Source: Firmicutes bacterium HGW-Firmicutes-11 (GTDB taxonomy: Bacteria; Bacillota; Clostridia; Peptostreptococcales; Anaerovoracaceae). Taken from it: a stretch of 64,000 nt of DNA. The notes beneath the pieces were generated by a model. The model worked only from the letters and a program-made list of their open reading frames with translations. It was not told the DNA's origin and searched no databases. The first letter of the stretch is position 1; every line of letters starts with the position of its first letter. The position numbers and the translations under genes were made by a program. Positions 6,901 through 16,247 of the stretch are shown piece by piece. Location of the stretch: contig PHAE01000001.1 in NCBI GenBank assembly GCA_002840285.1, positions 1-64,000 on the forward strand. The letters are read 5' to 3'.

Positions 6901-9472
6901 CGATCAGTTCCTCCAAAAGCACGATCGCTTTCCCCGGTGTGATTTCCATTATATCAAGCTCCTTCAGCCGTTCCACCAGTGGATTCGGTTGTTCGATCCG
7001 GTCGAACATCGAAATCTGCTCTCTGACTTCTCCAACGACCGGCTGGTTGGCTCCCCACTCCAGTTCTTTGAGTTTATCGGTCGCCTTTTCCAAAACTTCC
7101 AACGGAACACCTGCCAGTTCCGCTACGTGGATCCCATAGCTTCGACTGGTGCTTCCATCGACGATTTTATGAAGAAATACGATGGTGCCATCGGCTTCCC
7201 GAACATCGACGTTACGATTGACCACACCGGTCACTCTATCTTCTAGTACGGTGAGCTCGTGATAGTGAGTCGCAAACAGAGTGCGTACTCTTCTATGTGG
7301 TTCGCAAAGATACTCCACGGCAGCCCAGGCAATGGATAGTCCGTCATAGGTGCTAGTCCCTCGTCCGATCTCATCAAGGATCACAAGGCTTTTATCCGTT
7401 GCTGTATTGAGTATGTGTGCCAGTTCGCTCATCTCAACATAAAAAGTGCTCTGTCCCTGTGAAAGGTTGTCCGAGGCGCCTATCCTGGTATAGATGCGAT
7501 CTACAAGGCCTATTTTTGCCTCTTCCGCAGGTACAAAACAGCCGATCTGCGCCATGAGTACGATCAGGGCAGTTTGCCTCATATACGTCGATTTTCCTGA
7601 CATGTTTGGGCCTGTGATCAGCAGCATCGTTGCTTGATCCCGGTCAAGATATACGTCGTTCGGTACGAATACGATTTCTTTCGATGATCGTTCCAATACC
7701 GGATGTCGCCCTTTTTCGATCACGATCCGATCGGACTCGTCGACCAATGGTTTGACGTAAGCGTAGCGGTTGCTGACTTCAGCAAAAGACAGCAACACGT
7801 CCAAGACCGAGAGCGCAAATGCGGTTTTTTGGATCCTGGGGATCTGTGACTGGATCTTGTCTCGCAGTTCCTGGAACAGTTGGTATTCCATCTGGTTGAT
7901 GATCGCTTCTGCATTCAGGACGACGCTTTCCACTTCTTTTAGTTCCGGTGTGATGAAGCGCTCTCCATTGACCAATGTCTGTTTGCGGATGTAGTTTTCC
8001 GGTATAGCATCATAGTATGACTTCGTGATTTCAATATAATACCCAAAGACCTTGTTGTAACCAACTTTCAGGTTTTTGATCCCGGTTCGTTTCCGTTCTT
8101 CCTCTTCCAGAGAGGCGATCCACTTCTGGCCGTCCCGAATGGACTCCTTTTGTGCATCCAGTTCCGCAGAGTATCCTTTCTGAAACAGACCGCCTTCTCT
8201 TACCGTGAATGGCGGTTCCTCCACGATGGCTTTGCTGATCATCTCATAGATATCGGCTAGGGAGTCGATCTCCGATCCCAGGCGAGACAACAGTGGATCT
8301 TCTCTTTGGACGAGTTCGGACTGTACTTCAGGAATATGCAATATGGAATCCCGCAAAGCGATCATATCTCTTCCGTTGGCCGTACCTGCGGCGATCCTGC
8401 CGCTGAGTCGCTCCAGATCATACACATGTTGCATGGCTGCTCGCAGATCGTTTCGCAGAAGAACCTCATCCAGAAGGACTTCGACCGCATCCAGGCGTTC
8501 CTGAATTTGCGGCGCCCGGTTCAAGGGCTCACGGATCCATTGTTTGAGTCTGCGTGAACCCATTGCTGTCTTTGTTTTGTCCAGGATCCCCAGAAGTGAA
8601 CCGGCATTATTTTTTTCATAGAGCGTCTCGGTCAACTCCAGATTCCGGATCGTCGCTTTATCAAGAGACATATGCCCTTCGGTATCTGCGATCTTCAGCG
8701 TTCTGATGTGGGAAAGGTTTTGTTTCTGGGTGTCCATCAAATACGTCAAAAGTGCGCCAAGCGCACGTTTGCTACAGTCCCGATCCTCCAGACCCAGTCC
8801 ATTCACTGCATGTACGTGAAATTGGGCGCAAATACGGAGCTCCCCCGCTTTCAAATCGAAGCTTTGGGACGGCAGGACAGTAAGAAATGCACCGGTGTCT
8901 TCCAGCAATGCCCGGACATCATCAAGTTCTGCAACCGCATTATCGATCAATAGTTCTCTTGAACCAACTTTTGCAAGCTCATCCTGTAAACGATCGGTGG
9001 AATCCCTGCCGGTCAGTTCTACCGCTGTGATCTCACCGGTAGAGATATCGCAATACGCCAAACCGGCTCCCTTGTCTCCAATAAATAAAGCCGCAAGAAA
9101 ATTGTTGTCATTTTCTCGCAGCATCGTTTGGCTGATCAGGGTTCCCGGTGTTATGATGCGCACGACTTCCCTTCGGACAAGACCCTTTGCGGCCGATGCG
9201 TCTTCCGTCTGTTCGCAGATCGCTACTTTGAATCCCTTTTCGATCAGTTTTGCAATGTAGACTTCAGCCGCATGATACGGCACACCGCACATGGGAGCTC
9301 GCTCCGGTAGGCCGCAGCTCTTTCCGGTCAGGGTGATCTCCATAGCTTTGGAAGCAACGAGAGCATCCTCGAAGAACATCTCGTAAAAATCCCCGAGACG
9401 AAAGAACAGGATCGCATCTTTGTGCTGCTCCTTGATCGCAAGGTATTGCTCCATCATAGGTGTCATCGCCAT
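6884..9472 (-). CDS. mutS: DNA mismatch recognition protein MutS
   Basis: About 862 residues. The mismatch-binding domain has the Phe-x-Glu motif in LFFRLGDFYEMF; the ATPase has Walker A TGPNMSGKSTYMRQTA, Walker B-type VILDEIGRGTSTYDG and the THYHEL switch. I prefer the ATG at 9472, which has AGGA seven bases upstream, over the upstream track start that would overlap tlyA. Its RBS overlaps the tlyA TAG stop, so expression is likely coupled. Confidence 0.97.
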   Translation of the reverse strand: MAMTPMMEQYLAIKEQHKDAILFFRLGDFYEMFFEDALVASKAMEITLTGKSCGLPERAPMCGVPYHAAEVYIAKLIEKGFKVAICEQTEDASAAKGLVRREVVRIITPGTLISQTMLRENDNNFLAALFIGDKGAGLAYCDISTGEITAVELTGRDSTDRLQDELAKVGSRELLIDNAVAELDDVRALLEDTGAFLTVLPSQSFDLKAGELRICAQFHVHAVNGLGLEDRDCSKRALGALLTYLMDTQKQNLSHIRTLKIADTEGHMSLDKATIRNLELTETLYEKNNAGSLLGILDKTKTAMGSRRLKQWIREPLNRAPQIQERLDAVEVLLDEVLLRNDLRAAMQHVYDLERLSGRIAAGTANGRDMIALRDSILHIPEVQSELVQREDPLLSRLGSEIDSLADIYEMISKAIVEEPPFTVREGGLFQKGYSAELDAQKESIRDGQKWIASLEEEERKRTGIKNLKVGYNKVFGYYIEITKSYYDAIPENYIRKQTLVNGERFITPELKEVESVVLNAEAIINQMEYQLFQELRDKIQSQIPRIQKTAFALSVLDVLLSFAEVSNRYAYVKPLVDESDRIVIEKGRHPVLERSSKEIVFVPNDVYLDRDQATMLLITGPNMSGKSTYMRQTALIVLMAQIGCFVPAEEAKIGLVDRIYTRIGASDNLSQGQSTFYVEMSELAHILNTATDKSLVILDEIGRGTSTYDGLSIAWAAVEYLCEPHRRVRTLFATHYHELTVLEDRVTGVVNRNVDVREADGTIVFLHKIVDGSTSRSYGIHVAELAGVPLEVLEKATDKLKELEWGANQPVVGEVREQISMFDRIEQPNPLVERLKELDIMEITPGKAIVLLEELIDAAKR

Positions 9473-9476
9473 GTTT

Positions 9477-10292
9477 CTATCCTCGTCGGTCCAATCGGCT
9501 GTGAGCTTCTGCCACGACAACATCCACCGGAATTTCTACGGCTTCATCTTTGGACTCTTTGTGCAGAAGCAGAAGATATTCTATGTTTCCTTTCGCCCCG
9601 GTGATCGGCGAGTAAGAGAGCGCTACCGGCCGCAACCCTGCATCTCCCCCGTAGGACATTACTTTTCGTATCACATCGATGTGTACGTCAGGATCCTTCA
9701 CCAGGCCATGCTTGCCAACCAATTCCCTACCGGCCTCAAATTGGGGTTTTACAAGGCAAACGACGTTTCCTCCGTCACGCAGTACCGATGCCACCACCGG
9801 CAGGATAAGGGAAAGCGAGATGAATGAAACATCGACAGTGATGAAATCCAGCGGTTCTGGGATTGCATCCGGCTCCATATAGCGTATGTTACACCGTTCC
9901 CTGTTGATCACACGGTCGTCGTTTCTAAGTCGGTAGTCAAGTTGTCCATAGCCCACATCGATCGCATAAACACGTTTGGCCCCTTCTTGGAGCATACAAT
10001 CGGTGAAGCCTCCGGTGGAAGCGCCGAAGTCGGCGGCGACTACGCCAGTAAGATCCAGGTCGAACACTTCGATCGCTTGCTTCAGTTTCAGTCCGCCCCG
10101 TCCAACGTAGGGACAGCCTAAATGACGGATCTCGATCTCGGCAGACTCATCGACCGGACTTCCCGGTTTATCGGAAATCTGTTTATTTACATAAATGTGT
10201 CCTGCCATAATGGCAGTTTTCGCCTTTTCTCTGGTGGGATAGAGTCCACGTTGTACCAGGATCAGGTCAAGACGTTCCTTCAATGAATCCAC
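9477..10292 (-). CDS. tlyA: TlyA-family rRNA 2'-O-methyltransferase (hemolysin A homologue)
   Basis: About 271 residues. An N-terminal S4 RNA-binding domain (RLDLILVQRGLYPTREKAKTAIMAGHIYVN) is followed by an FtsJ-like Rossmann methyltransferase domain with the AdoMet motif AADFGASTGGFTDCML and the KDKE-type residues around ITVDVSFISL and CLVKPQFEAGRE. TlyA proteins methylate 16S and/or 23S rRNA. The start is uncertain: GTG at 10292 follows AAAGGG closely, TTG at 10283 is the other choice; the track start gives an unrelated N-terminal extension inside dxs. Ends in TAG. Confidence 0.9.
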   Translation of the reverse strand: MDSLKERLDLILVQRGLYPTREKAKTAIMAGHIYVNKQISDKPGSPVDESAEIEIRHLGCPYVGRGGLKLKQAIEVFDLDLTGVVAADFGASTGGFTDCMLQEGAKRVYAIDVGYGQLDYRLRNDDRVINRERCNIRYMEPDAIPEPLDFITVDVSFISLSLILPVVASVLRDGGNVVCLVKPQFEAGRELVGKHGLVKDPDVHIDVIRKVMSYGGDAGLRPVALSYSPITGAKGNIEYLLLLHKESKDEAVEIPVDVVVAEAHSRLDRRG

Positions 10293-12144
10293 GCACCCTT
10301 TCGCTGATCGACTTCGCATCCATGCCAAAGGCTCGGAATAGAACGTCCGTATCTCCGTGGGGTATGAATTTGTCCGGCCATCCTATGCATAGAGTCCGAT
10401 ATTCCCACAAACCTTCACTAGCAAGAATCGTCAGTATCTCGGCACCGAATCCGCCGAGAATGACATTGTCCTCCATTGTAACGATCCTGCCGGTCTTTCT
10501 CCCGGAAGCAATGATCGTTTCTCTGTCCATTGGCCTTAAAAATCTGGCGTTGATCACATCGGCACGGAACCCCATCTGCCGGAGCCGTTCCGCCGTATCG
10601 AGGGCGATAGCCACCATCTTTCCGATGGCGATCAAACTGACGTCGCTTCCTTCTTGCAGGACCTCGCAGCGTCCATCGATGGGAACCACTGCACGGTCAA
10701 GAGAAAGGTCCTCCACTGTGCCCCTGGGATAACGGATCGCACAAGGACGGTTTGTTGATAGCGCATACTCCATCATGGCCACTAACTCATCACCGTCTTT
10801 GGGAGCCATCACCGTCAACTCCGGTATGTGTGACAGATAGGACAAGTCAAATATCCCATGGTGAGTTTCCCCGTCATTTCCAACGTTACCAGCACGATCG
10901 ATCAAAAATGTCACCGGTAAATTCTGCTGACAGATGTCTTCAATGATTTGATCGTAAGCTCTCTGCAAAAAAGTAGAATAAATTGCAACAACAGGACGGT
11001 ATCCGTTCAAAGCCAATCCTGCGGCAAAAGATACGGCATGTTGCTCCGCAATGCCGACATCATAGGTTCGTTCGGGATACATGCGCTGAAAATGGCTGAG
11101 ACCGGTACCGTCGATCATGGCGGCACTGATCGCAACGATTTTATCATCGGTCGCCGCCAGCGTTGTCAAGGTTTTTCCTGCAAGATCCGAGTAGCTGATA
11201 CCTTCATTGCTTCCTTGTGTTTTGCCCGTCTCCGGATCAAAGCAGCCGATCCCATGGTATTTGGACGGATCGGATTCCGCATTGCGGTACCCTTTTCCTT
11301 TTTTTGTTACAACGTGGACCAATACCGGACCGTCCATCTCTTTGGCAAGGGTCAACACTTCACGGAGATCGTGAATGCTGTGGCCGTCGATCGGTCCGAA
11401 ATAGGTAAACCCGAATTCTTCAAAGATCGCGCCTGGAACGATGGCATATTTCACTGCGTCTCTTATGTGGCCGAATCCGGAACGCAGACCTTCTCCTACG
11501 ATGGGGATCCCTTCCAGAGTTTTTTTCATCTGACGCTTGAACCCCAGATACGTCTGGGAAGCGCGTAGCTTACCAAGGTGCTGGGACAATCCTCCATGAT
11601 TCTTGTTGATCGACATCTCGTTATCATTGAGGATCACGATCAGGTTTGATTTCCAACTACCAGCGTTGTTCAGCGCTTCGAAGGCGACGCCGCCGGTCAT
11701 TGCCCCGTCTCCGATCACGGAGACCACCGAATAGTCTTCACCGTTCAGATCCCGGGCAGCGGCATAACCCATCCCCACAGAGATCGATGTGCTAGCATGT
11801 CCGGCATCATAGGCATCGTGAGGACTTTCCTTTCGTTTGGGAAATCCGGAAAGTCCGTCGAAACAACGAAGCGAATCAAACGCTTCTGCCCGGCCGGTCA
11901 ATATTTTATGCACATAGGACTGGTGGCCTACGTCCCAAAGGATCTTGTCAACAGGACTGTTAAAAATAGAATGCAATGCAATAGTCAATTCCACCGTCCC
12001 CAGATTGGAGGCGATGTGACCGCCGGTCTTTGATACTTTGTCGATTAGAAAATCTCTGATTTCAAACGAAAGGAGCCCCAGCTCCCGTTCCGTCATGGTT
12101 TTCAGTTCTGCCGGAAAATCATAGTCCGACAACCGGTGTTTCAT
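10267..12144 (-). CDS. dxs: 1-deoxy-D-xylulose-5-phosphate synthase
   Basis: 625 residues. First enzyme of the MEP isoprenoid pathway, joining pyruvate and glyceraldehyde 3-phosphate with thiamine diphosphate. The ThDP motif GDGAMTGGVAFEALNNAGSW and NDNEMSI, the transketolase pyrimidine-domain segment DVGIAEQHAVSFAAGLA and the RAGNVGNDGETHHGIFDLSYL histidine region are intact. It follows ispA with an 11-base gap, and ispA makes its downstream prenyl diphosphate. Confidence 0.97.
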   Translation of the reverse strand: MKHRLSDYDFPAELKTMTERELGLLSFEIRDFLIDKVSKTGGHIASNLGTVELTIALHSIFNSPVDKILWDVGHQSYVHKILTGRAEAFDSLRCFDGLSGFPKRKESPHDAYDAGHASTSISVGMGYAAARDLNGEDYSVVSVIGDGAMTGGVAFEALNNAGSWKSNLIVILNDNEMSINKNHGGLSQHLGKLRASQTYLGFKRQMKKTLEGIPIVGEGLRSGFGHIRDAVKYAIVPGAIFEEFGFTYFGPIDGHSIHDLREVLTLAKEMDGPVLVHVVTKKGKGYRNAESDPSKYHGIGCFDPETGKTQGSNEGISYSDLAGKTLTTLAATDDKIVAISAAMIDGTGLSHFQRMYPERTYDVGIAEQHAVSFAAGLALNGYRPVVAIYSTFLQRAYDQIIEDICQQNLPVTFLIDRAGNVGNDGETHHGIFDLSYLSHIPELTVMAPKDGDELVAMMEYALSTNRPCAIRYPRGTVEDLSLDRAVVPIDGRCEVLQEGSDVSLIAIGKMVAIALDTAERLRQMGFRADVINARFLRPMDRETIIASGRKTGRIVTMEDNVILGGFGAEILTILASEGLWEYRTLCIGWPDKFIPHGDTDVLFRAFGMDAKSISERVRGFIEGTS

Positions 12145-12155
12145 CTAGTGTCTCC

Positions 12156-13052
12156 TTATTTGACCCGGACGGCCAGTTCCTCAGCGAGATGAACGAAAAA
12201 TTCAGCTTCGTCGTAATAGGGCGCCAGCACTTCCATGGCTTTGTCTGTCAGTTCATGAAGACGATCTCTCGCTTGCTCCTCTCCATAGACAGAAGGAAAT
12301 GTACACTTCCTGTGTCCCGCGTCCTTTCCTGTTTTTTTACCTACGATCGCTTCCTGTCCATCGAGATCCAGGAGGTCATCCGCGATTTGATAAGCAAGTC
12401 CAAGACATTCGGCATAAACCGTCAGATCTGTCAGCTTTTGCTTGTCAGCACATCCGATGAATGCGCCAGCACGAACCGCAGCGACCAACAAGGAAGCGGT
12501 TTTATTCAAATGGATGTAATCCAAGTATTCTCTCGAACACTGTCGGCCCTCGGATTCGATATCTGCCATCTGACCGGCAACCATTCCTCTACATCCGGAT
12601 CCTTTGGCGATCTCGTACGCTGCCTGAATGCGGCATTTCAACTTTTGAGGGTCGTCGAAATACAACAGCATATCTTTCATCATGGCTTCGAACGCTGTAG
12701 ACAACAATCCGTCGCCTGCCAGGATCGCTGTCGCTTCACCAAACACCTTGTGATTCGACTCTTGCCCTCGCCGCAGATCGTCATCATCCATCGCCGGAAG
12801 GTCATCATGAATGAGGGAGTAGGTATGGATATACTCGATAGCGCAAGCATAGGGCAGCGCAAGCTTGCTGTCTTTGCCACAGAATTCGCAGCTTGCCATC
12901 AGAAGCACCGGACGCAGTCGTTTTCCTCCCACAGTCAGGCTATATCGCATAGCTTCGCTGAGCGTATTGCTCTTGTTGTCTATTTCCGGCAGAAAATCCA
13001 ACAGGTGGTCGTCGATTGTAGCTTTCAATCGCAGGTATTCGTCATTATACAT
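12156..13052 (-). CDS. ispA: Farnesyl/geranyl diphosphate synthase (short-chain polyprenyl synthase)
   Basis: About 298 residues. Both aspartate-rich motifs are present: the first as LIHDDLPAMDDDDLRRG, the second as IADDLLD. The inserted MDDDDLRRG form is typical of bacterial farnesyl diphosphate synthases. ATG at 13052 has GGGG six bases upstream; the GTG at 13064 has no ribosome site. Conserved order xseA-xseB-ispA-dxs-tlyA. Confidence 0.95.
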   Translation of the reverse strand: MYNDEYLRLKATIDDHLLDFLPEIDNKSNTLSEAMRYSLTVGGKRLRPVLLMASCEFCGKDSKLALPYACAIEYIHTYSLIHDDLPAMDDDDLRRGQESNHKVFGEATAILAGDGLLSTAFEAMMKDMLLYFDDPQKLKCRIQAAYEIAKGSGCRGMVAGQMADIESEGRQCSREYLDYIHLNKTASLLVAAVRAGAFIGCADKQKLTDLTVYAECLGLAYQIADDLLDLDGQEAIVGKKTGKDAGHRKCTFPSVYGEEQARDRLHELTDKAMEVLAPYYDEAEFFVHLAEELAVRVK

Positions 13053-13069
13053 TCGTATCCCCACATATT

Positions 13070-13300
13070 CTATTGCTGATCAAAATCGATTACAGTATCC
13101 TGCTTGCGGTCGTAGATCAAAATGCGTTGTTTGGCTTCCGAAAGCAGTTCGGCGCATCGGGCATGGTAAGCCATTCCTTCTTCAAAAGAATGCATTGCAT
13201 CTTCTAGCGTTGTCCCCTCTTTTTTGAGCGTCTCCGCGGAACGTGCCAGACCGGTCAGTGCTTCCTCGAAGCTCATTTGGTTCTTAGTTTTCTTTTCCAT
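13070..13300 (-). CDS. xseB: Exodeoxyribonuclease VII small subunit
   Basis: 76 residues, the usual size. The family core SFEEALTGLARSAETLKKEGTTLEDAMHSFEEGMAYHARCAELLSEAKQRI is complete. It binds the large subunit XseA, encoded just upstream with a 17-base overlap, to form the single-strand exonuclease. Ends in TAG. Confidence 0.95.
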   Translation of the reverse strand: MEKKTKNQMSFEEALTGLARSAETLKKEGTTLEDAMHSFEEGMAYHARCAELLSEAKQRILIYDRKQDTVIDFDQQ

Positions 13301-14444
13301 TGGAACGCCTCCGGACTTCTTCTACAGAACAATTTATTTTACCATCTTTGAAAATGACCGTCAAGGAATCCCCCGCCTTGAAGGTGTCGACACCTTTGGC
13401 AAAACGACCTTCCTTGTCGACCACAGCTGCGTAACCGCGATCCATGATCGAATACGGATTGTACGCTTCAAGTTCGGCAGCCTGGTGTTTACACTCCAAT
13501 TCCAGATAGCTGATTCTATCGTTGAGTCTTTGTCGAAGTCCTTCGATGTCATGCTGACGGAGTTTCAACGACAATATCTCAAAATACCCCTCCATCCGCT
13601 GATGAAGTTGTTGCTTCCATTCCATCATGTTTTTTCTCAGCATCACTGTCTCCGGTACGGCCAATCTGGCTGCTTCTGACGGAGTTGCGGCGCGAAGATC
13701 CGCCACGAAGTCAGCGATCGTTACGTCGGTTTCGTGGCCAACCGCTGCAATCACGGGAATTTCTGACAAGAAGATGCTGCGCGCGACGATCTCTTCATTG
13801 AAAGCCCATAGCTCTTCCGTCGACCCCCCGCCTCTTCCAAGAAGGATCACATCTCCGTCCCGAAACTTTCGGTTCGCCACGTCCAACGCTTTGCTGATGT
13901 CGGAAGCGGCGTCAGGGCCTTGAACCAGACAGGGAATGACGACGATATCCACCTGATCGTTGCGTTCCGTGATGATCTTGATCATGTCTCTGACAGCGGC
14001 TCCCGTGCCTGAAGTGATCAACAGAATCTTTTTCGGGTGCAACGGAATTGGCTTTTTGTATTTCTCATCGAACAATCCTTCTTTTGAAAGCTTCGCCTTC
14101 AACTTTTCGAAGGCGATCGCCAGATTCCCGGTACCCTCCACTTCGATCTCCCGAACGTTGAGTGAATAGGTGCCGCCACGTTCGAACACTGAGATATATC
14201 CGGAAGCGGTGATCTCCATCCCTTCCGCCAACTCGAAATGCAGCGCGACTGCCTGCTCATAGGGGAGAAAACAATTCAGTTTGCTGGTACTGTCCTTCAT
14301 GGTGAAATAGACGTGGCCGGAACTATGATATTTCAGGTTCGAGACCTCACCCACGACGGAAACGTTACCCAGCAACGGATCGGTCTGGAGGATTCTCTTG
14401 ATATAGCTGTTCAACTGCGATACTTGAATCGGTTTCATCGCCAT
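13284..14444 (-). CDS. xseA: Exodeoxyribonuclease VII large subunit
   Basis: 386 residues. N-terminal OB-fold (VVGEVSNLKYHSSGHVYFTMKD) and catalytic region with PKKILLITSGTGAAVRDM, ILLGRGGGSTEELWAFN and AVGHETDVTIADFVADLRAATPSEAA are present. The coiled-coil stretch after that is shorter than in the E. coli protein, giving a total length at the short end of the family. GGAGGG precedes the start. Ten-base overlap with the TsaD-like gene. Confidence 0.96.
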   Translation of the reverse strand: MAMKPIQVSQLNSYIKRILQTDPLLGNVSVVGEVSNLKYHSSGHVYFTMKDSTSKLNCFLPYEQAVALHFELAEGMEITASGYISVFERGGTYSLNVREIEVEGTGNLAIAFEKLKAKLSKEGLFDEKYKKPIPLHPKKILLITSGTGAAVRDMIKIITERNDQVDIVVIPCLVQGPDAASDISKALDVANRKFRDGDVILLGRGGGSTEELWAFNEEIVARSIFLSEIPVIAAVGHETDVTIADFVADLRAATPSEAARLAVPETVMLRKNMMEWKQQLHQRMEGYFEILSLKLRQHDIEGLRQRLNDRISYLELECKHQAAELEAYNPYSIMDRGYAAVVDKEGRFAKGVDTFKAGDSLTVIFKDGKINCSVEEVRRRSNGKEN

Positions 14445-15388
14445 CGCTGTCTCCCTCCCAGAATGCCGATACCGATCCCGTTGTCTGAAGATCGTCCTGC
14501 GGCTGCAAAGGATGCTTTTATCTGCGTTGTTTTCATATGCTCCATCAGACCTTCCTGAAGGACCCGGCTTTCCGCAACACCGCCGGTGTATAAAATATGC
14601 TCACAATTCAGCTGCGTAGATGCTCGTTCGCTCCATTTTGCAAGGCCTCGCACCATCGTGGAAAAAACTTGGGAGGCCAACTGCTCTTTCTTTATGGAAC
14701 CCGTATCCCACAGCTTTGCGGCCTGTGTTTCAAAGCCGGACAGATTCGTGTCGAGTCCGTGGAACGGAATGTCTTTCAAAAGCGGCTTCTGACAGATCTC
14801 CACCGATGCCATCTCATCCAGTTCTTTTCCTGCAGGAAATGGCAAGCCCATGGCAACACCGATCCGGTCGATGACCTGACCAAAGGAGATGTCTTTCGAT
14901 ACTCCGACGCATTCTATGATCCCGTTGTCCACCAGCAGAAGTTCACAAGTTCCTCCCGAAAGATGAAATGCGAGATAACGATCCAGTGTTTCGATTTCCG
15001 TTCCCAATGCGGCGGAAGCTAGATGGCCTTCCTGATGAGAAAAGGAAAAGAACGGCACAGCCAACGTAGAGGCCACGGCCTTGCCGAAGGACGTGCCGGC
15101 ACGAAATACAGGCATATATGAACCTTCCACCGGTCTTGGCCGGTCACTGGCCGCGACTCCCTTGATGCAAGACGGATCGACTTGTTGAAAAACGCTATCG
15201 ATCAAACCCGGCAATCGGTCCATATGTTGAAAAAGGGCGTGGGATTGTCGCAATCCCCGTTCGCCCTTGGCCACTTGCAAGCATGCTCGCTCATCGATCT
15301 CAATTTTGTTTTCTCTCGTCACCACAGCGATGGAAGTGGTGTAATTGCTGGTATCAAACGCCAGGATCGCCTCACATTGTCGTTTCAT
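14435..15388 (-). CDS. TsaD/Kae1-like ASKHA-family protein of unknown function
   Basis: About 317 residues of the Kae1/TsaD glycoprotease superfamily: the phosphate-1 motif LAFDTSNYTTSIAV, FSHQEGHLASA in the position of the metal-binding HxExH, SGGTCELLLV, and the adenosine motif YTGGVAESRVL. TsaD proper makes t6A in tRNA and has HHxEGH-type spacing and greater length; the paralogue found between xseA and nusB in Clostridia has no firm function. ATG at 15388 has GAGG five bases upstream and overlaps the end of nusB by 17 bases. Whether it replaces or supplements a true TsaD encoded elsewhere cannot be seen. Confidence 0.75.
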   Translation of the reverse strand: MKRQCEAILAFDTSNYTTSIAVVTRENKIEIDERACLQVAKGERGLRQSHALFQHMDRLPGLIDSVFQQVDPSCIKGVAASDRPRPVEGSYMPVFRAGTSFGKAVASTLAVPFFSFSHQEGHLASAALGTEIETLDRYLAFHLSGGTCELLLVDNGIIECVGVSKDISFGQVIDRIGVAMGLPFPAGKELDEMASVEICQKPLLKDIPFHGLDTNLSGFETQAAKLWDTGSIKKEQLASQVFSTMVRGLAKWSERASTQLNCEHILYTGGVAESRVLQEGLMEHMKTTQIKASFAAAGRSSDNGIGIGILGGRQRWR

Positions 15389-15845
15389 CCCGACCTCTGA
15401 CCACATTCCCCAGAATGCCGTTTACGAATTTCCCCGAATCTTCACTGCCGAATTTTTTTGCCAACTCTACGGCTTCATTGATCGAGACCGAGTCGGGTAT
15501 GTCTTCAACATAAATCAGTTCTGCGACTGCAAGTCGGAGGATCGCCAGGTCCACCCGGCTGATTCGTTCCAGTTTCCAGTTGTCGCTGGCGCCTGCAAGG
15601 ACGCGGTCGATTTTCTCCATGTTCACAGTGACGATCTCATACATGTTGTCGAAGTACTTTTTTTCCGGGGACGGACCTTTTTTTTCAACGACGGTGATTT
15701 CGTTGTCCTTGTAATTCCTGAGTCCTTCCAACCGAGACCAGAACAAGTCCCTTCGGGAAATCGTAAAATCCCTCTGTATGTCCATTTCATACAAAAGTTG
15801 CATAAAGCATTCTCTGGTTTCTTTTCTGGCGTCTCGTTTGCCCAT
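15372..15845 (-). CDS. nusB: Transcription antitermination factor NusB
   Basis: 157 residues, all-helical NusB fold. The N-terminal KRDARKETRECFMQLLYEMDI and C-terminal SRVDLAILRLAVAELIYVEDIPDSVSINEAVELAKKFGSEDSGKFVNGILGNV are the family signatures. It works with NusE, NusA and NusG on rRNA operons. It stands 10 bases behind the Asp23 gene. Confidence 0.95.
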   Translation of the reverse strand: MGKRDARKETRECFMQLLYEMDIQRDFTISRRDLFWSRLEGLRNYKDNEITVVEKKGPSPEKKYFDNMYEIVTVNMEKIDRVLAGASDNWKLERISRVDLAILRLAVAELIYVEDIPDSVSINEAVELAKKFGSEDSGKFVNGILGNVVRGRDETTM

Positions 15846-15855
15846 GTTATCCTCC

Positions 15856-16230
15856 TCAGCCGGCTGTTGAATCGTCTTTGAAATGGACGCCGGCTACGTG
15901 GATGTTCACAGCGATGACCGGAATGTCGATAATTTCCTCTACTTCATTTTTTACATTTTCCTGCACGTCCCATGCGACCGCTGGAATCTTTACCCCATAC
16001 TCGACGATCACTGAGATGTCGATGACGACACCGTCATCACCCTGATTGATTTTGATCCCTTTATATACTGGTTCCTTTCCCAGTAAGTTACGGGAAAGGC
16101 TGTCTGTGAGGCCTCCGCTGAGAGCTGAAACGCCGGCTGTTTTAAGAGTGGCGTTCAGCACACAGACTGCGATCACATCATCTGCGATCTTCACTGTGCC
16201 GACTTTGTCCTCATTGTTGTTCGTTGCCAT
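15856..16230 (-). CDS. Asp23/YloU-family envelope stress protein
   Basis: About 124 residues with the Asp23/Gls24 pattern (VKIADDVIAVCVLNATLKTAGVSAL, GIKINQGDDGVVIDISVIVEYGVKIPAVAWDVQENVKNEVEEI). Family members are membrane-associated and influence cell-wall or lipid homeostasis. In many spore-formers the spoIIIA cluster stands directly before this gene; here CorC does instead. ATG at 16230 has GGAGAAGGG upstream; the GTG at 16248 does not. Confidence 0.9.
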   Translation of the reverse strand: MATNNNEDKVGTVKIADDVIAVCVLNATLKTAGVSALSGGLTDSLSRNLLGKEPVYKGIKINQGDDGVVIDISVIVEYGVKIPAVAWDVQENVKNEVEEIIDIPVIAVNIHVAGVHFKDDSTAG

Positions 16231-16247
16231 GTTTCCCTTCTCCTGCA

